Below are positions 1 through 7,194 of a stretch of 64,000 bases of DNA, piece after piece. Position 1 is the stretch's first letter. Every line of letters begins with the position of its first letter. The stretch spans positions 62,001 to 126,000 of the forward strand of contig NZ_QBKP01000007.1 in NCBI RefSeq assembly GCF_003054195.1, written 5' to 3'. The DNA is from Gemmobacter caeni. Its GTDB lineage: Bacteria > Pseudomonadota > Alphaproteobacteria > Rhodobacterales > Rhodobacteraceae. Under the pieces are notes generated by a model. The model was not told the origin of the DNA and searched no databases. It saw only the letters and a program-made list of their open reading frames with translations. The position numbers were made by a program, and so were the translations under genes.

Positions 1-258
1 ATCCGCACCTTCGTCACCCTGATCCGCTTTGACGCGGCCTATCACGGGCTGTTCAAGACCAACCTGCGCCAGATCGCGGATTACCCGCGCCTCTCGGCCT
101 ATATGACGCGGATCCTGAACCTGCCGGGGGTGCGCGAGACGGTGAACATGGATCACATCACGCGCGGTTACTATTCGATCAAGGCGCTCAACCCGCTGGG
201 CATCCGCCCGGTCGGCCCGCGCCATGTGCAGGCGCTGCTTGATAACGGGCGGGCATGA
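1..258 (+). CDS. glutathionyl-hydroquinone reductase-like protein, C-terminal part (partial, left edge)
   Basis: Frame 1 is open from the first base to a TGA and encodes the last 85 residues of a Xi-class glutathione S-transferase (YqjG/ECM4 family). The visible part has the family's C-terminal features: an R-F-D-x-A-Y-H-G-L-F-K stretch, then R-Q-I-A-D-Y-P, and the terminal E-T-V-N-M-D-H-I block followed by N-P-x-G-I-x-P-V-G-P. Known members reduce glutathionyl-hydroquinones in the cytoplasm. The catalytic N-terminal thioredoxin-like domain with its Cys lies outside the window, so activity cannot be judged here. It converges on the short-chain dehydrogenase that follows. Confidence 0.8.
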   Translation: MRTFVTLIRFDAAYHGLFKTNLRQIADYPRLSAYMTRILNLPGVRETVNMDHITRGYYSIKALNPLGIRPVGPRHVQALLDNGRA

Positions 259-300
259 ACTGGGGCGCAAATATGCCGTCGCCGGCTGAATCAGGGTATC

Positions 301-324
301 CGGCGGCGGGCTCCCCAGCCGCCG
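301..324. terminator. stem-loop between convergent genes
   Basis: A perfect 7-bp GC stem (301-307 with 318-324) and a 10-base loop lie between the stops of the glutathione-reductase-like gene and the convergent dehydrogenase. No T run follows on either strand, so this is at best a weak bidirectional terminator. Confidence 0.3.
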
Positions 325-331
325 CAAGCGC

Positions 332-1072
332 TTACCAGGCCTGCACCGTGGGGCCGACGGTCAGTTCGCTGACATTCGTGTCGGCGGGTTGTTCAATGGC
401 AAAGGCCACGACATTGGCGATCCGGTCGGACGTGATGCCGACCTGTTCATAAAGTGCTGCCATGCCCGCCGCGGTGCCAATGTCACTGATGGTGCCCAGC
501 AATTCGGTGTTGACTGCGGCCGGAAAGATGGTGGCGGTGCGGATATTGGTGCCCTCCATCGCGGATTCCATACGCAGGATTTCCATGAAATCGCGGACAA
601 AGAACTTGGTTCCGCCATAGACCGCCGCCGCCGGATAGGCCTTGAGCCCCGCCACCGAGGACGTCGCAATCACATGGCCGGATTTTTGCGCGATGAATAC
701 GGGCAACACCGCCGCCACGCCGTTCAGCACGCCCTTGATGTTGATATCCACCATGTCATGCCAGTCGTCGGTTCTCAGTGCCGAAAGCGGCGAACTGGGC
801 ATGATCCCGGCATTGAGGAAGATCACGTCTACCCGGCCATAGGTATCTTTGGCCAGTTTGACGATGGCGTCATTGTCGGCCTGTTTGGTGACATCCAGCA
901 CCTGCCAGACCGCCTCGCCGCCCGCTGCGGTGATTTCGGCGGCCAGCGCCTTCAGTCGGTCCTCGCGGCGCGCGCCCAGAACCACTTTCGCCCCCTTCGC
1001 GGCCAGCAGCCGCGCGGTCGCCTCGCCGATCCCGGAGGAGGCGCCGGTGATGATGATGACCTTGTCTTTCAT
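332..1072 (-). CDS. SDR family NAD(P)-dependent oxidoreductase
   Basis: A 246-residue classical short-chain dehydrogenase of usual length. The cofactor motif TGASSGIG is at residues 9-16, the NAG motif at 87-89, the structural Asn near 111, and the catalytic Ser-Tyr-Lys set is visible as S138/S139, Y152 and K156. A basic residue run just after the second strand (A-R-R-E-D at about 34-38) suggests NADP(H) preference. The substrate cannot be read from sequence. It is the last of three genes running leftwards (cupin, cyclophilin-like protein, SDR), all divergent from a LysR regulator, which is the likely controller. Confidence 0.9.
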   Translation of the reverse strand: MKDKVIIITGASSGIGEATARLLAAKGAKVVLGARREDRLKALAAEITAAGGEAVWQVLDVTKQADNDAIVKLAKDTYGRVDVIFLNAGIMPSSPLSALRTDDWHDMVDINIKGVLNGVAAVLPVFIAQKSGHVIATSSVAGLKAYPAAAVYGGTKFFVRDFMEILRMESAMEGTNIRTATIFPAAVNTELLGTISDIGTAAGMAALYEQVGITSDRIANVVAFAIEQPADTNVSELTVGPTVQAW

Positions 1073-1098
1073 GGTGATGTCCTTTGCGGAGAAAAGGC

Positions 1099-1563
1099 TC
1101 AGCCGATCCGTGTCAGGCCAAGCGGATAGGTGCCGCGCAGCGGAAGCGGCGCGATGCCGCCCTCGATCCGGCCCAGCCGGATCAGCCCGCGGGAATAGCG
1201 GTAGGGCGCGTGGAAGAACACGAGGTTGCCCCAGGGCGCATAGGTGCAGACATGGCCTGCCGCCTCATCACCAAACGGGCCTGCACCCTCCTCGGTCAGC
1301 TTGCGCGGCAGATAGGCGATCTTCTCGTTATGGGCGTAGTCCTCGATCCGCAGATCGAGCGGCAGCAACGCGAACAGGTCACGCGCTGCCGGGCTGTCGT
1401 TCAGCCGGACGGTGAATGCCTGACCGGCAAACCGGCATGTCATTCGCATGGGGGTCTCTCTGGCCATGGCCGGCGCGGTGAAGGCATAGGATGCGGCCCA
1501 GGTCAGGCCGATCAGGAACCCGCGCCGCGACAGGGTTGCGGGATCAGCCGAGGTAATCGGCAT
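1099..1563 (-). CDS. secreted cyclophilin-like fold protein
   Basis: About 154 residues from the chosen ATG; an earlier in-frame start 12 codons upstream would lie further inside the cupin gene. The N-terminus has a twin-arginine-like signal (S-R-R-G-F-L-I-G at about 12-19) followed by a hydrophobic stretch and an A-P-A-M-A-R cleavage region, so the protein is probably exported. The mature part resembles the cyclophilin-like family (PF18050): an [10 protein letters not shown] segment, then a C-terminal stretch with G-N-L-V-F-F and a glycine-rich R-L-G-R-I-E-G-G. The function of the family is unknown. The start overlaps the end of the cupin gene by about 20 bases, which suggests translational coupling. 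Confidence 0.7.
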   Translation of the reverse strand: MPITSADPATLSRRGFLIGLTWAASYAFTAPAMARETPMRMTCRFAGQAFTVRLNDSPAARDLFALLPLDLRIEDYAHNEKIAYLPRKLTEEGAGPFGDEAAGHVCTYAPWGNLVFFHAPYRYSRGLIRLGRIEGGIAPLPLRGTYPLGLTRIG

Positions 1564-1939
1564 CGCTGACCTGTTCCAGCCAGGTGACCGCGATGCCATC
1601 CACGGCCTCCTGAATGGCGATATGCGTCATCGCCACCTCCGGCGCCGCGCCGTGCCAGTGCTTTTCGCCCGCGGGAAACCAGACCACATCGCCGGGCCGG
1701 ATTTCCTCGATCGGGCCGCCTTCGCGCTGCACGCGGCCGCGTCCTGCGGTCACGATCAACGTTTGCCCCGCCGGATGGGTGTGCCAGGCGGTGCGGGCGC
1801 CGGGTTCAAAGGTGACCGCCGCGCCCGCGCCCCGTGCGGGGGCTTCGGTCTGAAACAGCGGGTCGATGCGCACGCTGCCGGTGAACCAGTCGCCCGGCCC
1901 CCTGACCGAGGCTGTGCTGCCCGCCCTCGTGATCTTCAT
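1544..1939 (-). CDS. cupin domain protein
   Basis: A 131-residue single-domain cupin. Cupin motif 1 is visible with H53, H55 and the glycine-rich turn; motif 2 has [16 protein letters not shown] with H94 and H96. These histidines would bind one metal. The sequence most resembles the small cupins annotated as carboxymuconolactone-decarboxylase-like or (R)-mandelonitrile-lyase-like proteins, but the reaction cannot be fixed. It is the first gene of the leftward set, directly opposite the LysR regulator, with the LysR-type box between them. Confidence 0.85.
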   Translation of the reverse strand: MKITRAGSTASVRGPGDWFTGSVRIDPLFQTEAPARGAGAAVTFEPGARTAWHTHPAGQTLIVTAGRGRVQREGGPIEEIRPGDVVWFPAGEKHWHGAAPEVAMTHIAIQEAVDGIAVTWLEQVSDADYLG

Positions 1940-1987
1940 GCTGGCCTCCGCCTTTCAGGTTGCATGGGCCTTATATGGCGTGACACG

Positions 1988-2002
1988 ATCTATGGATTAG
2001 AT
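1988..2002. promoter_or_regulatory. LysR-type box between cupin and lysR
   Basis: ATCTA-N5-TAGAT is a perfect 15-bp inverted repeat fitting the T-N11-A rule for LysR-family operators (T1989, A2001). It lies in the 110-bp divergent gap, where a LysR regulator usually controls itself and the opposite operon. Confidence 0.55.
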
Positions 2003-2049
2003 GCAAAATATCGCTTGAACTCATCGAAGCAGACCATGAATGAACCCCG

Positions 2050-2937
2050 ATGGCACAGACCGATTTCAATGACCTGATGTGGTTTCTCGCCGTGGCGGAA
2101 GAAGGCAATTTCACCCGCGCCGCCGCACGGCTTGGCGTCGTGCAATCGACGCTGAGCCACCGGATCAAGAAGCTGGAAACCCGCATGGGAATCCGGCTTC
2201 TGGCGCGCACGACCCGTTCCGTTTCCACCACCGAGGCGGGCGAAAGGTTACGCCGGTCCTTGGCCCCCAGGGTGCGCGAGATCGAGAGCGAGATCGCCGC
2301 GCTGATGGTATTGCGCACCAGACCCGCGGGTCTGGTGCGTCTCACGCTGTCGCATCACGCGCTGACCCGTCTGATCTGGCCCAAGCTGCGGCCGGTGCTG
2401 CGCGACTACCCCGAGATCCGGCTTGACCTGAGTGTGGATGGCGGGTTCCGGGATATTGTCGAGGATGGGTTCGATGCCGGAATCCGGCTTGGGGAGAGCG
2501 TCGAACATGACATGATCGCGCTGCGCGTCGGCCCCGACTGGCGGCTGGTCGCGGTGGCCGCGCCGGCCTATGTTGCCGCGCGGGGCCGTCCCGGCCATCC
2601 GCAAGAGTTGCTGAAACATGATTGCATCAACCGGCGGCTGGCGATGGCGAATGCGCTTTATGCCTGGGAGTTCGAGAAGGACGGTAAGGAATTGCGCGTG
2701 CGTGTCGACGGGCGGCTGACGCTGAATGACGAGGCGACGATGGTAGCCGCCGCGCTTGATGGCGTCGGCATCGCCTATGCGCCCGAGGATATGGTGGCAG
2801 GGCATCTTGCCGACGGCGCGCTGGAACTGCTGCTGGACGACTGGTCACCCCGGTTTTCCGGTTATCACATCTACTATCCCAGCCGGCACCAGAACCTGCC
2901 CGCCTTCAAGGTGGTGGTGCAGGCCCTGCGTCAATAG
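2050..2937 (+). CDS. LysR family transcriptional regulator
   Basis: 295 residues, normal for the family. The N-terminal winged helix-turn-helix is clear (F-T-R-A-A-A-R-L-G-V-V-Q-S-T-L-S-H-R-I-K at about 17-36), followed by a linker helix and a LysR substrate-binding domain with the D-x-G-I-R-L-G-E signature of the aromatic/short-chain-dehydrogenase-associated CrgA-type subgroup. It is transcribed divergently from the cupin, cyclophilin-like and SDR genes, with a LysR box in between, so it probably controls that set. The inducer is unknown. Confidence 0.92.
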   Translation: MAQTDFNDLMWFLAVAEEGNFTRAAARLGVVQSTLSHRIKKLETRMGIRLLARTTRSVSTTEAGERLRRSLAPRVREIESEIAALMVLRTRPAGLVRLTLSHHALTRLIWPKLRPVLRDYPEIRLDLSVDGGFRDIVEDGFDAGIRLGESVEHDMIALRVGPDWRLVAVAAPAYVAARGRPGHPQELLKHDCINRRLAMANALYAWEFEKDGKELRVRVDGRLTLNDEATMVAAALDGVGIAYAPEDMVAGHLADGALELLLDDWSPRFSGYHIYYPSRHQNLPAFKVVVQALRQ

Positions 2938-2939
2938 CG

Positions 2940-3260
2940 GTCGGGGCTGGAAATAGGCTCTGTCCAGTGCCTCCGGCTCGCTCCTGAGCGTCAGGGTGGG
3001 GCCGTTGTAGCGCACCTCGCCCCGCCGCATCACCACGGCGTCATCGGCCAGCGACCTCGGTGAGCTGCTCCACCAGTATGACACCCGCACCGCGCGAGAC
3101 CAGTTCACCGATGGCCGCGACCAGCCGCTTGACGATCAGCGGCGCAAGACCCAGCGACATTTCGTCGTTCACCAGATAGCGGGGCCAGCACATCAGCGCC
3201 TGACCGATGGCAAGCATCTGCTGCTGCCCGCCCGACATGGTGCCGGCCAGCTGAAGAAGC
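2940..3260 (-). pseudogene. remnant of LivF-type branched-chain amino-acid ABC ATPase
   Basis: The minus strand holds only the C-terminal half of an ABC ATPase. Homology begins abruptly with [15 protein letters not shown] (signature motif), then a degraded Walker B (L-V-N-D-E-M-S where L-x-D-E-P-S is expected) and V-E-Q. Around 3045-3060 the reading frame shifts and continues as [16 protein letters not shown], the usual end of LivF. The Walker A half is absent, the frame is broken, and the Walker B proline is lost, so it is dead. Its truncated end coincides with the truncated end of the AraC remnant next door. Confidence 0.8.
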
Positions 3261-3675
3261 GATCTATGGCGTGCTGCGCGCGCTGCTTTACGAACGCCAT
3301 GACAGCCTTGCCCGATCAAGGATCGAGGCCGAGGTGTCGCGCGCGCAAATCCCTGAACGCGGCATCGCCTCCATCGACCGCTGCCTGACCGACAGCGATT
3401 TGCCCACACAGACCGACGCCGAGGCGGTCGGGGTGTCGGTGCGGCAATTGCAGCGCGCCTTTGCGTTGGCGGGCACGACGCCCACCGATTACCTGCTGGA
3501 GAAACGCTTTGAAAAAGCCTGCCAGATGCTGAGCGGCCGCGAAAAGGATGCTGAGCCGATGCTGGTCTCGTCCATCGCCTATGTCTGCGGCTTCAACGAC
3601 GTGTCCTATTTCAACCGACAGTTCCGGCGGTTCTTCGGCTGCGCGCCGGGGCAATTTGACACCCGGACGGGCTGA
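3250..3675 (+). pseudogene. AraC family regulator, C-terminal fragment
   Basis: About 140 codons encode only the DNA-binding end of an AraC-family protein: V-R-Q-L-Q-R-A-F (first helix-turn-helix recognition helix), then [21 protein letters not shown], the family signature, and a proper stop. The N-terminal sensing domain is missing, and in-frame homology begins at about 3250, exactly where the LivF remnant on the other strand begins. There is no clear ribosome-binding site for the in-frame GTG at 3271. It is most likely a non-functional leftover of a deletion or recombination. Confidence 0.75.
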
Positions 3676-3679
3676 CGGG

Positions 3680-4141
3680 TCAGGCGCGTTCCAGCGCGGT
3701 CATCAGCGCCTCGAGGTCATCCAGCAGGGCGTCGATGCGCGCGCGGCCAAGGCGCGCCTCGAGCTCGGCATAGATCGCGGCGCTTTCCGGGGCGATCTGG
3801 CGGATGAAGGCGTGCCCCTCTGCTGTCAGGCGGATCAGCGCGCGCCGGCCGTCCTGAGGATCCTTGCGGGTCGCGATGAAGGCGCGGGTCTCCAGCGTCC
3901 TGAGGATGCGCGACAGCGAGGGCGCGAGGATGCTGGCCGCATCGGCCAGATCCGAGGCGTCGGTCTCCTCGGCCTCTTTCAGAACGCGCAGCACCCGCCA
4001 TTGCTGTTCGGTCACCCCATGGGCCAGCAGCAGCGGGCGGAACCGCTCCATGACCGCCTCACGGGCACGGAGCAGTGCCATGGGCAAGGTCCGGCGGGTC
4101 TTCGAAAGCTCGAACCCATCCTTGACGGGGGAATGCGGCAT
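3680..4141 (-). CDS. hpaR: MarR family regulator HpaR, repressor of the hpa operon
   Basis: 153 residues from the chosen ATG (a longer in-frame start lies within the operator region and is less likely). It is a MarR winged-helix protein with the HpaR hallmark N-terminus (T-R-R-T-L-P-M-A-L-L-R-A-R-E-A) and the helix-turn-helix E-E-T-D-A-S-D-L-A-D-A-A-S-I-L-A-P-S-L-S. HpaR proteins repress homoprotocatechuate genes and are released by hydroxyphenylacetates. It is divergent from hpaF with two palindromes in the 99-bp gap, which fits autoregulation and operon control. Confidence 0.9.
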   Translation of the reverse strand: MPHSPVKDGFELSKTRRTLPMALLRAREAVMERFRPLLLAHGVTEQQWRVLRVLKEAEETDASDLADAASILAPSLSRILRTLETRAFIATRKDPQDGRRALIRLTAEGHAFIRQIAPESAAIYAELEARLGRARIDALLDDLEALMTALERA

Positions 4142-4183
4142 GGCGGTCGGGATCCTCTGAACTGCCCCTAAGATGCTTCGCAG

Positions 4184-4222
4184 GTTAAGCATTGACAAGA
4201 TGCGTTTTGCTTAACATGTTAA
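4184..4222. promoter_or_regulatory. probable HpaR operator region
   Basis: Two symmetric elements sit between hpaR and hpaF: GTTAAGC (4184-4190) matched by GCTTAAC (4209-4215), and a perfect 12-bp palindrome TTAACATGTTAA (4211-4222) typical of MarR-family sites. A TTGACA hexamer (4192-4197) lies within, but no well-spaced -10 box follows it, so the exact promoter is uncertain. Confidence 0.6.
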
Positions 4223-4240
4223 TCTAATGGAGGACGAATC

Positions 4241-4630
4241 TTGCCACATCTGAGCATCGAATATTCGCCGGGGCTGGAGGTGCGGGCCGATGTGTCGGGC
4301 CTGTGTCGCGCGCTGCATGCGGCCATGGCGGCGGCGGGCATCTTCCCGCTGGCAGGTATCCGGGTGCGGGCCTATCGCGCGGATCATTGCATCGTCGCCG
4401 ACGGCCTGCCCCAGAACGACTTTTTCGCCATGACGCTCAGCGTCGGGGCCGGGCGGACGAAGGCAGAGCTGAAGGCGGTCGGTGATGGTATCTTCAGGGC
4501 GGCGCAGGCCGCATTGGCAGGCCCGCTTTCCACACCGCATTTCGCCCTTTCGCTGGAAATCCGCGTCATCGACCCGGAGCTGAGCTGGAAGGACACGCCG
4601 ATCCACGCCCGTCTCGCGGGCAAGCAATGA
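4241..4630 (+). CDS. hpaF: 5-carboxymethyl-2-hydroxymuconate delta-isomerase
   Basis: 129 residues, the normal size for CHMI (PF02962, tautomerase superfamily). It starts with TTG, preceded by a good GGAGG at 4229-4233. The residue after the initiator is proline, the N-terminal catalytic base of this family once Met is removed. The enzyme isomerises 5-carboxymethyl-2-hydroxymuconate to 5-oxo-pent-3-ene-1,2,5-tricarboxylate, the step after HpaE. It is first in the rightward hpa operon. Confidence 0.9.
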   Translation: MPHLSIEYSPGLEVRADVSGLCRALHAAMAAAGIFPLAGIRVRAYRADHCIVADGLPQNDFFAMTLSVGAGRTKAELKAVGDGIFRAAQAALAGPLSTPHFALSLEIRVIDPELSWKDTPIHARLAGKQ

Positions 4631-4639
4631 GGGCCGCAG

Positions 4640-6151
4640 ATGAGCGTTCTTGAAACCAATATCGCCCGCGCCACAGAATACATGGCGAAGTTCCGTCAGC
4701 ATGGTGTGATGAACCACATCAATGGCGAGTCCGTGCCCGCGCACTCAGGGCAGACATTCGAGAGCATATCGCCGGTGGATCTGTCGGTGCTGGCGCAGGT
4801 CGCCAAAGGAGACGAGGCGGATATCGACGCCGCCGTCGCCGCGGCCAAGGCCGCCTTCCCCGCCTGGTCGAGGATGCCGGGGGCGGAACGCCGCAAGATC
4901 CTGATCAGGGTGGCCGAGGCGATTGAGGCCCGGGCCGAGGAAATTGCCTTTACCGAATGTATGGATACCGGCCAGGCCCTGCGCTTCATGTCCAAGGCCG
5001 CGATCCGGGGCGCTGCGAATTTCCGCTTCTTCGCCGATCAGGCGCCGACAGCCGAAGACGGCAAGACCCTGCGCACGCCAACCCAGATGAACGTGACCTC
5101 ACGCCGCCCCATCGGCCCGGTGGGGGTGATCACGCCGTGGAACACGCCTTTCATGCTGTCCACCTGGAAGATCGCGCCTGCGCTGGCCTCGGGCTGCACG
5201 GTGGTCCACAAACCAGCCGAGTTCAGCCCGATGACGGCCAAACTGCTGGTGGAAATCGCTGAAAGCGCGGGTCTGCCGAAGGGCGTGCTGAACGTGGTCA
5301 ACGGCTTTGGCGAGGATGCCGGCCGCCGCCTGACCGAGCATCCCGATATCAGGGCCATCGCCTTTGTTGGCGAAAGCCGCACTGGCAGCCTGATCATGGC
5401 GCAGGGTGCAAAGACGCTGAAGCGCGTGCATTTCGAACTCGGCGGCAAGAACCCTGTGATCGTGTTCGAAGATGCCGATCTGGATCGCGCCGTCGATGCC
5501 GCGACCTTCATGATCTATTCGCTGAACGGCGAGCGCTGCACCTCGTCTTCGCGGTTGTTGGTGCAGGCGTCGATTTACGACAGCTTCACCGCCCGCGTGG
5601 CCGAGGTAGCGAAACTCATCAGGGTGGGCCATCCGCTTGACCCTGAAACCGTGGTCGGACCGCTGATCCACCCGGAGCACGAGGCAAAGGTGCTGTCCTA
5701 TTTCGATAAGGCGCGTGCAGAGGGCGCGACCATCGTGGCGGGTGGCGCCAAGGTGGGTGACAAGGGCTGCTATGTCGCGCCGACATTGTTCACCAATGCG
5801 ACCAATGACATGGCCGTGGCGCAGGAAGAAATCTTCGGCCCGGTGCTGACCGCGATCCCGTTCAGGGACGACGAGGACGCACTGCGCCTTGCCAATGACG
5901 TGCAATACGGCCTGGCGGCTTATCTTTGGACCAACGACCTCAATCGCGCGATGTGGATGACCGACAATCTCGAAGCCGGGATGATGTGGGTGAATTCGGA
6001 AAACATCCGCCACCTTCCGACGCCCTTCGGCGGGGTGAAGGCCAGCGGCATCGGCCGTGACGGCGGCGACTGGTCGTTCGATTTCTACATGGAAACGGTG
6101 AACGTCTCGTTCCCGCGCGCCTTGCACAAGATCCCGAAGCTGGGCGGCTGA
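4640..6151 (+). CDS. hpaE: 5-carboxymethyl-2-hydroxymuconate semialdehyde dehydrogenase
   Basis: 503 residues of the NAD-dependent aldehyde dehydrogenase superfamily. The catalytic Cys is C300 (N-G-E-R-C-T-S-S-S-R) and the general base E266 (H-F-E-L-G-G-K-N-P). The M-N-H-I-N-G-E start and W-V-N-S-E-N-I-R-H-L-P-T-P-F-G-G-V-K segment are typical of HpaE. It oxidises the ring-cleavage product of 3,4-dihydroxyphenylacetate. It follows hpaF by 9 bases and precedes the VOC-type dioxygenase. Confidence 0.93.
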   Translation: MSVLETNIARATEYMAKFRQHGVMNHINGESVPAHSGQTFESISPVDLSVLAQVAKGDEADIDAAVAAAKAAFPAWSRMPGAERRKILIRVAEAIEARAEEIAFTECMDTGQALRFMSKAAIRGAANFRFFADQAPTAEDGKTLRTPTQMNVTSRRPIGPVGVITPWNTPFMLSTWKIAPALASGCTVVHKPAEFSPMTAKLLVEIAESAGLPKGVLNVVNGFGEDAGRRLTEHPDIRAIAFVGESRTGSLIMAQGAKTLKRVHFELGGKNPVIVFEDADLDRAVDAATFMIYSLNGERCTSSSRLLVQASIYDSFTARVAEVAKLIRVGHPLDPETVVGPLIHPEHEAKVLSYFDKARAEGATIVAGGAKVGDKGCYVAPTLFTNATNDMAVAQEEIFGPVLTAIPFRDDEDALRLANDVQYGLAAYLWTNDLNRAMWMTDNLEAGMMWVNSENIRHLPTPFGGVKASGIGRDGGDWSFDFYMETVNVSFPRALHKIPKLGG

Positions 6152-6162
6152 CGCCGTTCAGC

Positions 6163-6183
6163 GGGCGGCCGGAAATGCCGCCC
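6163..6183 (+). other. stem-loop between hpaE and hpaD
   Basis: A 7-bp stem (GGGCGGC, 6163-6169, with GCCGCCC, 6177-6183) sits in the 55-bp gap. No T run follows, so it is more likely an mRNA processing or stability element than a terminator. Confidence 0.35.
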
Positions 6184-6206
6184 CATCACCTTCAAGGGAG
6201 AGAGAC

Positions 6207-7187
6207 ATGCCCATTCCGGCCCCGAACCTTTATCCGCCCTTCAACATCATCCGCCTGAGCCATGTCGATTTCGGCGTGACGGACCTGACCGCCAGCAAAG
6301 CATTCTATGTCGATACGCTGGGCCTTCAGATCACCGATGAGGATGCGAACACGGTCTACCTGCGCGCGATGGAGGAACGCGGGCATCACTGCATGGTGCT
6401 GCACAAATCACCCGAGGCGCATGTGAAGGCCCTGTCCTTCAAGGTCTATGACGAGGCGGAGCTTGATAAGGCCCATGCCTGGTTCGCGGCACAGGGCCAT
6501 GCCGTCGCCTGGGTCACCCGCCCCTATCAGGGCCGCACGCTGGCCACGACCGATTGTTTCGGCATGCCGGTCGAGTTCTATTTCCAGATGAAGCGGCTGG
6601 AGCCTATCCATCAGAAGTATGCGCTTTACAAGGGTGTGAAGCCGCTGCGGATCGACCATTTCAACTGCTTCTCGCCCGATGTGGACAAGGCGGTCGGTTT
6701 CTACAACCAGATCGGTTTCCGCGTCACGGAATATACCGAGGACGAGGACAGCAAGCGCCTCTGGGCCGCCTGGACGCATCGTAAGGGCGGCGTGCATGAC
6801 CTCGCCTTTACCAATGGCACCGGCCCGCGCCTGCACCATACCGCCTTCTGGGTGCCGACGCCGCTGAACATCATCGACCTGTGCGACCTGATGGCGACCA
6901 CGGGCTATGTCTCGAATATCGAACGCGGTCCGGGGCGGCACGGCATCTCCAACGCCTTCTTCCTCTATATCCTCGACCCTGATGGCCATCGGATCGAGAT
7001 TTATTGCTCCGACTACCAGACCGTTGACCCGGATCTGGAAGCGATCAAATGGGATCTGAAAGACCCGCAACGCCAGACATTGTGGGGCGCCCCCGCGCCG
7101 CGCTCCTGGTTCGAGCATGGCTCTCTGTTCGCAGGTGTCGAACCCGTTGCCTCCACCCTGGGCGCATCGCCCATCATCGCACCGTGA
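6207..7187 (+). CDS. hpaD: 3,4-dihydroxyphenylacetate 2,3-dioxygenase, type I extradiol (VOC fold)
   Basis: 326 residues with two vicinal-oxygen-chelate repeats, the architecture of the Brevibacterium HPCD and Arthrobacter MndD enzymes. By alignment in my head the metal ligands are H151 (R-I-D-H-F-N), H211 (L-H-H-T-A-F-W) and E264 (H-R-I-E-I-Y); second-sphere residues N153, W189, H197 and Y254 also line up with the HPCD set. It would cleave homoprotocatechuate next to the hydroxyls using Fe(II) or Mn(II). A strong ribosome-binding site (AAGGGAGAGA) precedes the ATG. It is notable because a second, unrelated enzyme for the same reaction ends the operon. Confidence 0.92.
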   Translation: MPIPAPNLYPPFNIIRLSHVDFGVTDLTASKAFYVDTLGLQITDEDANTVYLRAMEERGHHCMVLHKSPEAHVKALSFKVYDEAELDKAHAWFAAQGHAVAWVTRPYQGRTLATTDCFGMPVEFYFQMKRLEPIHQKYALYKGVKPLRIDHFNCFSPDVDKAVGFYNQIGFRVTEYTEDEDSKRLWAAWTHRKGGVHDLAFTNGTGPRLHHTAFWVPTPLNIIDLCDLMATTGYVSNIERGPGRHGISNAFFLYILDPDGHRIEIYCSDYQTVDPDLEAIKWDLKDPQRQTLWGAPAPRSWFEHGSLFAGVEPVASTLGASPIIAP

Positions 7188-7194
7188 GGCCCCG

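Noticed and set aside
4192-4197. TTGACA as the -35 box of the hpa promoter
   Set aside because: No TATAAT-like hexamer at 16-18 bases; nearest candidates are 12-14 or over 20 bases away, so the promoter assignment was not made.
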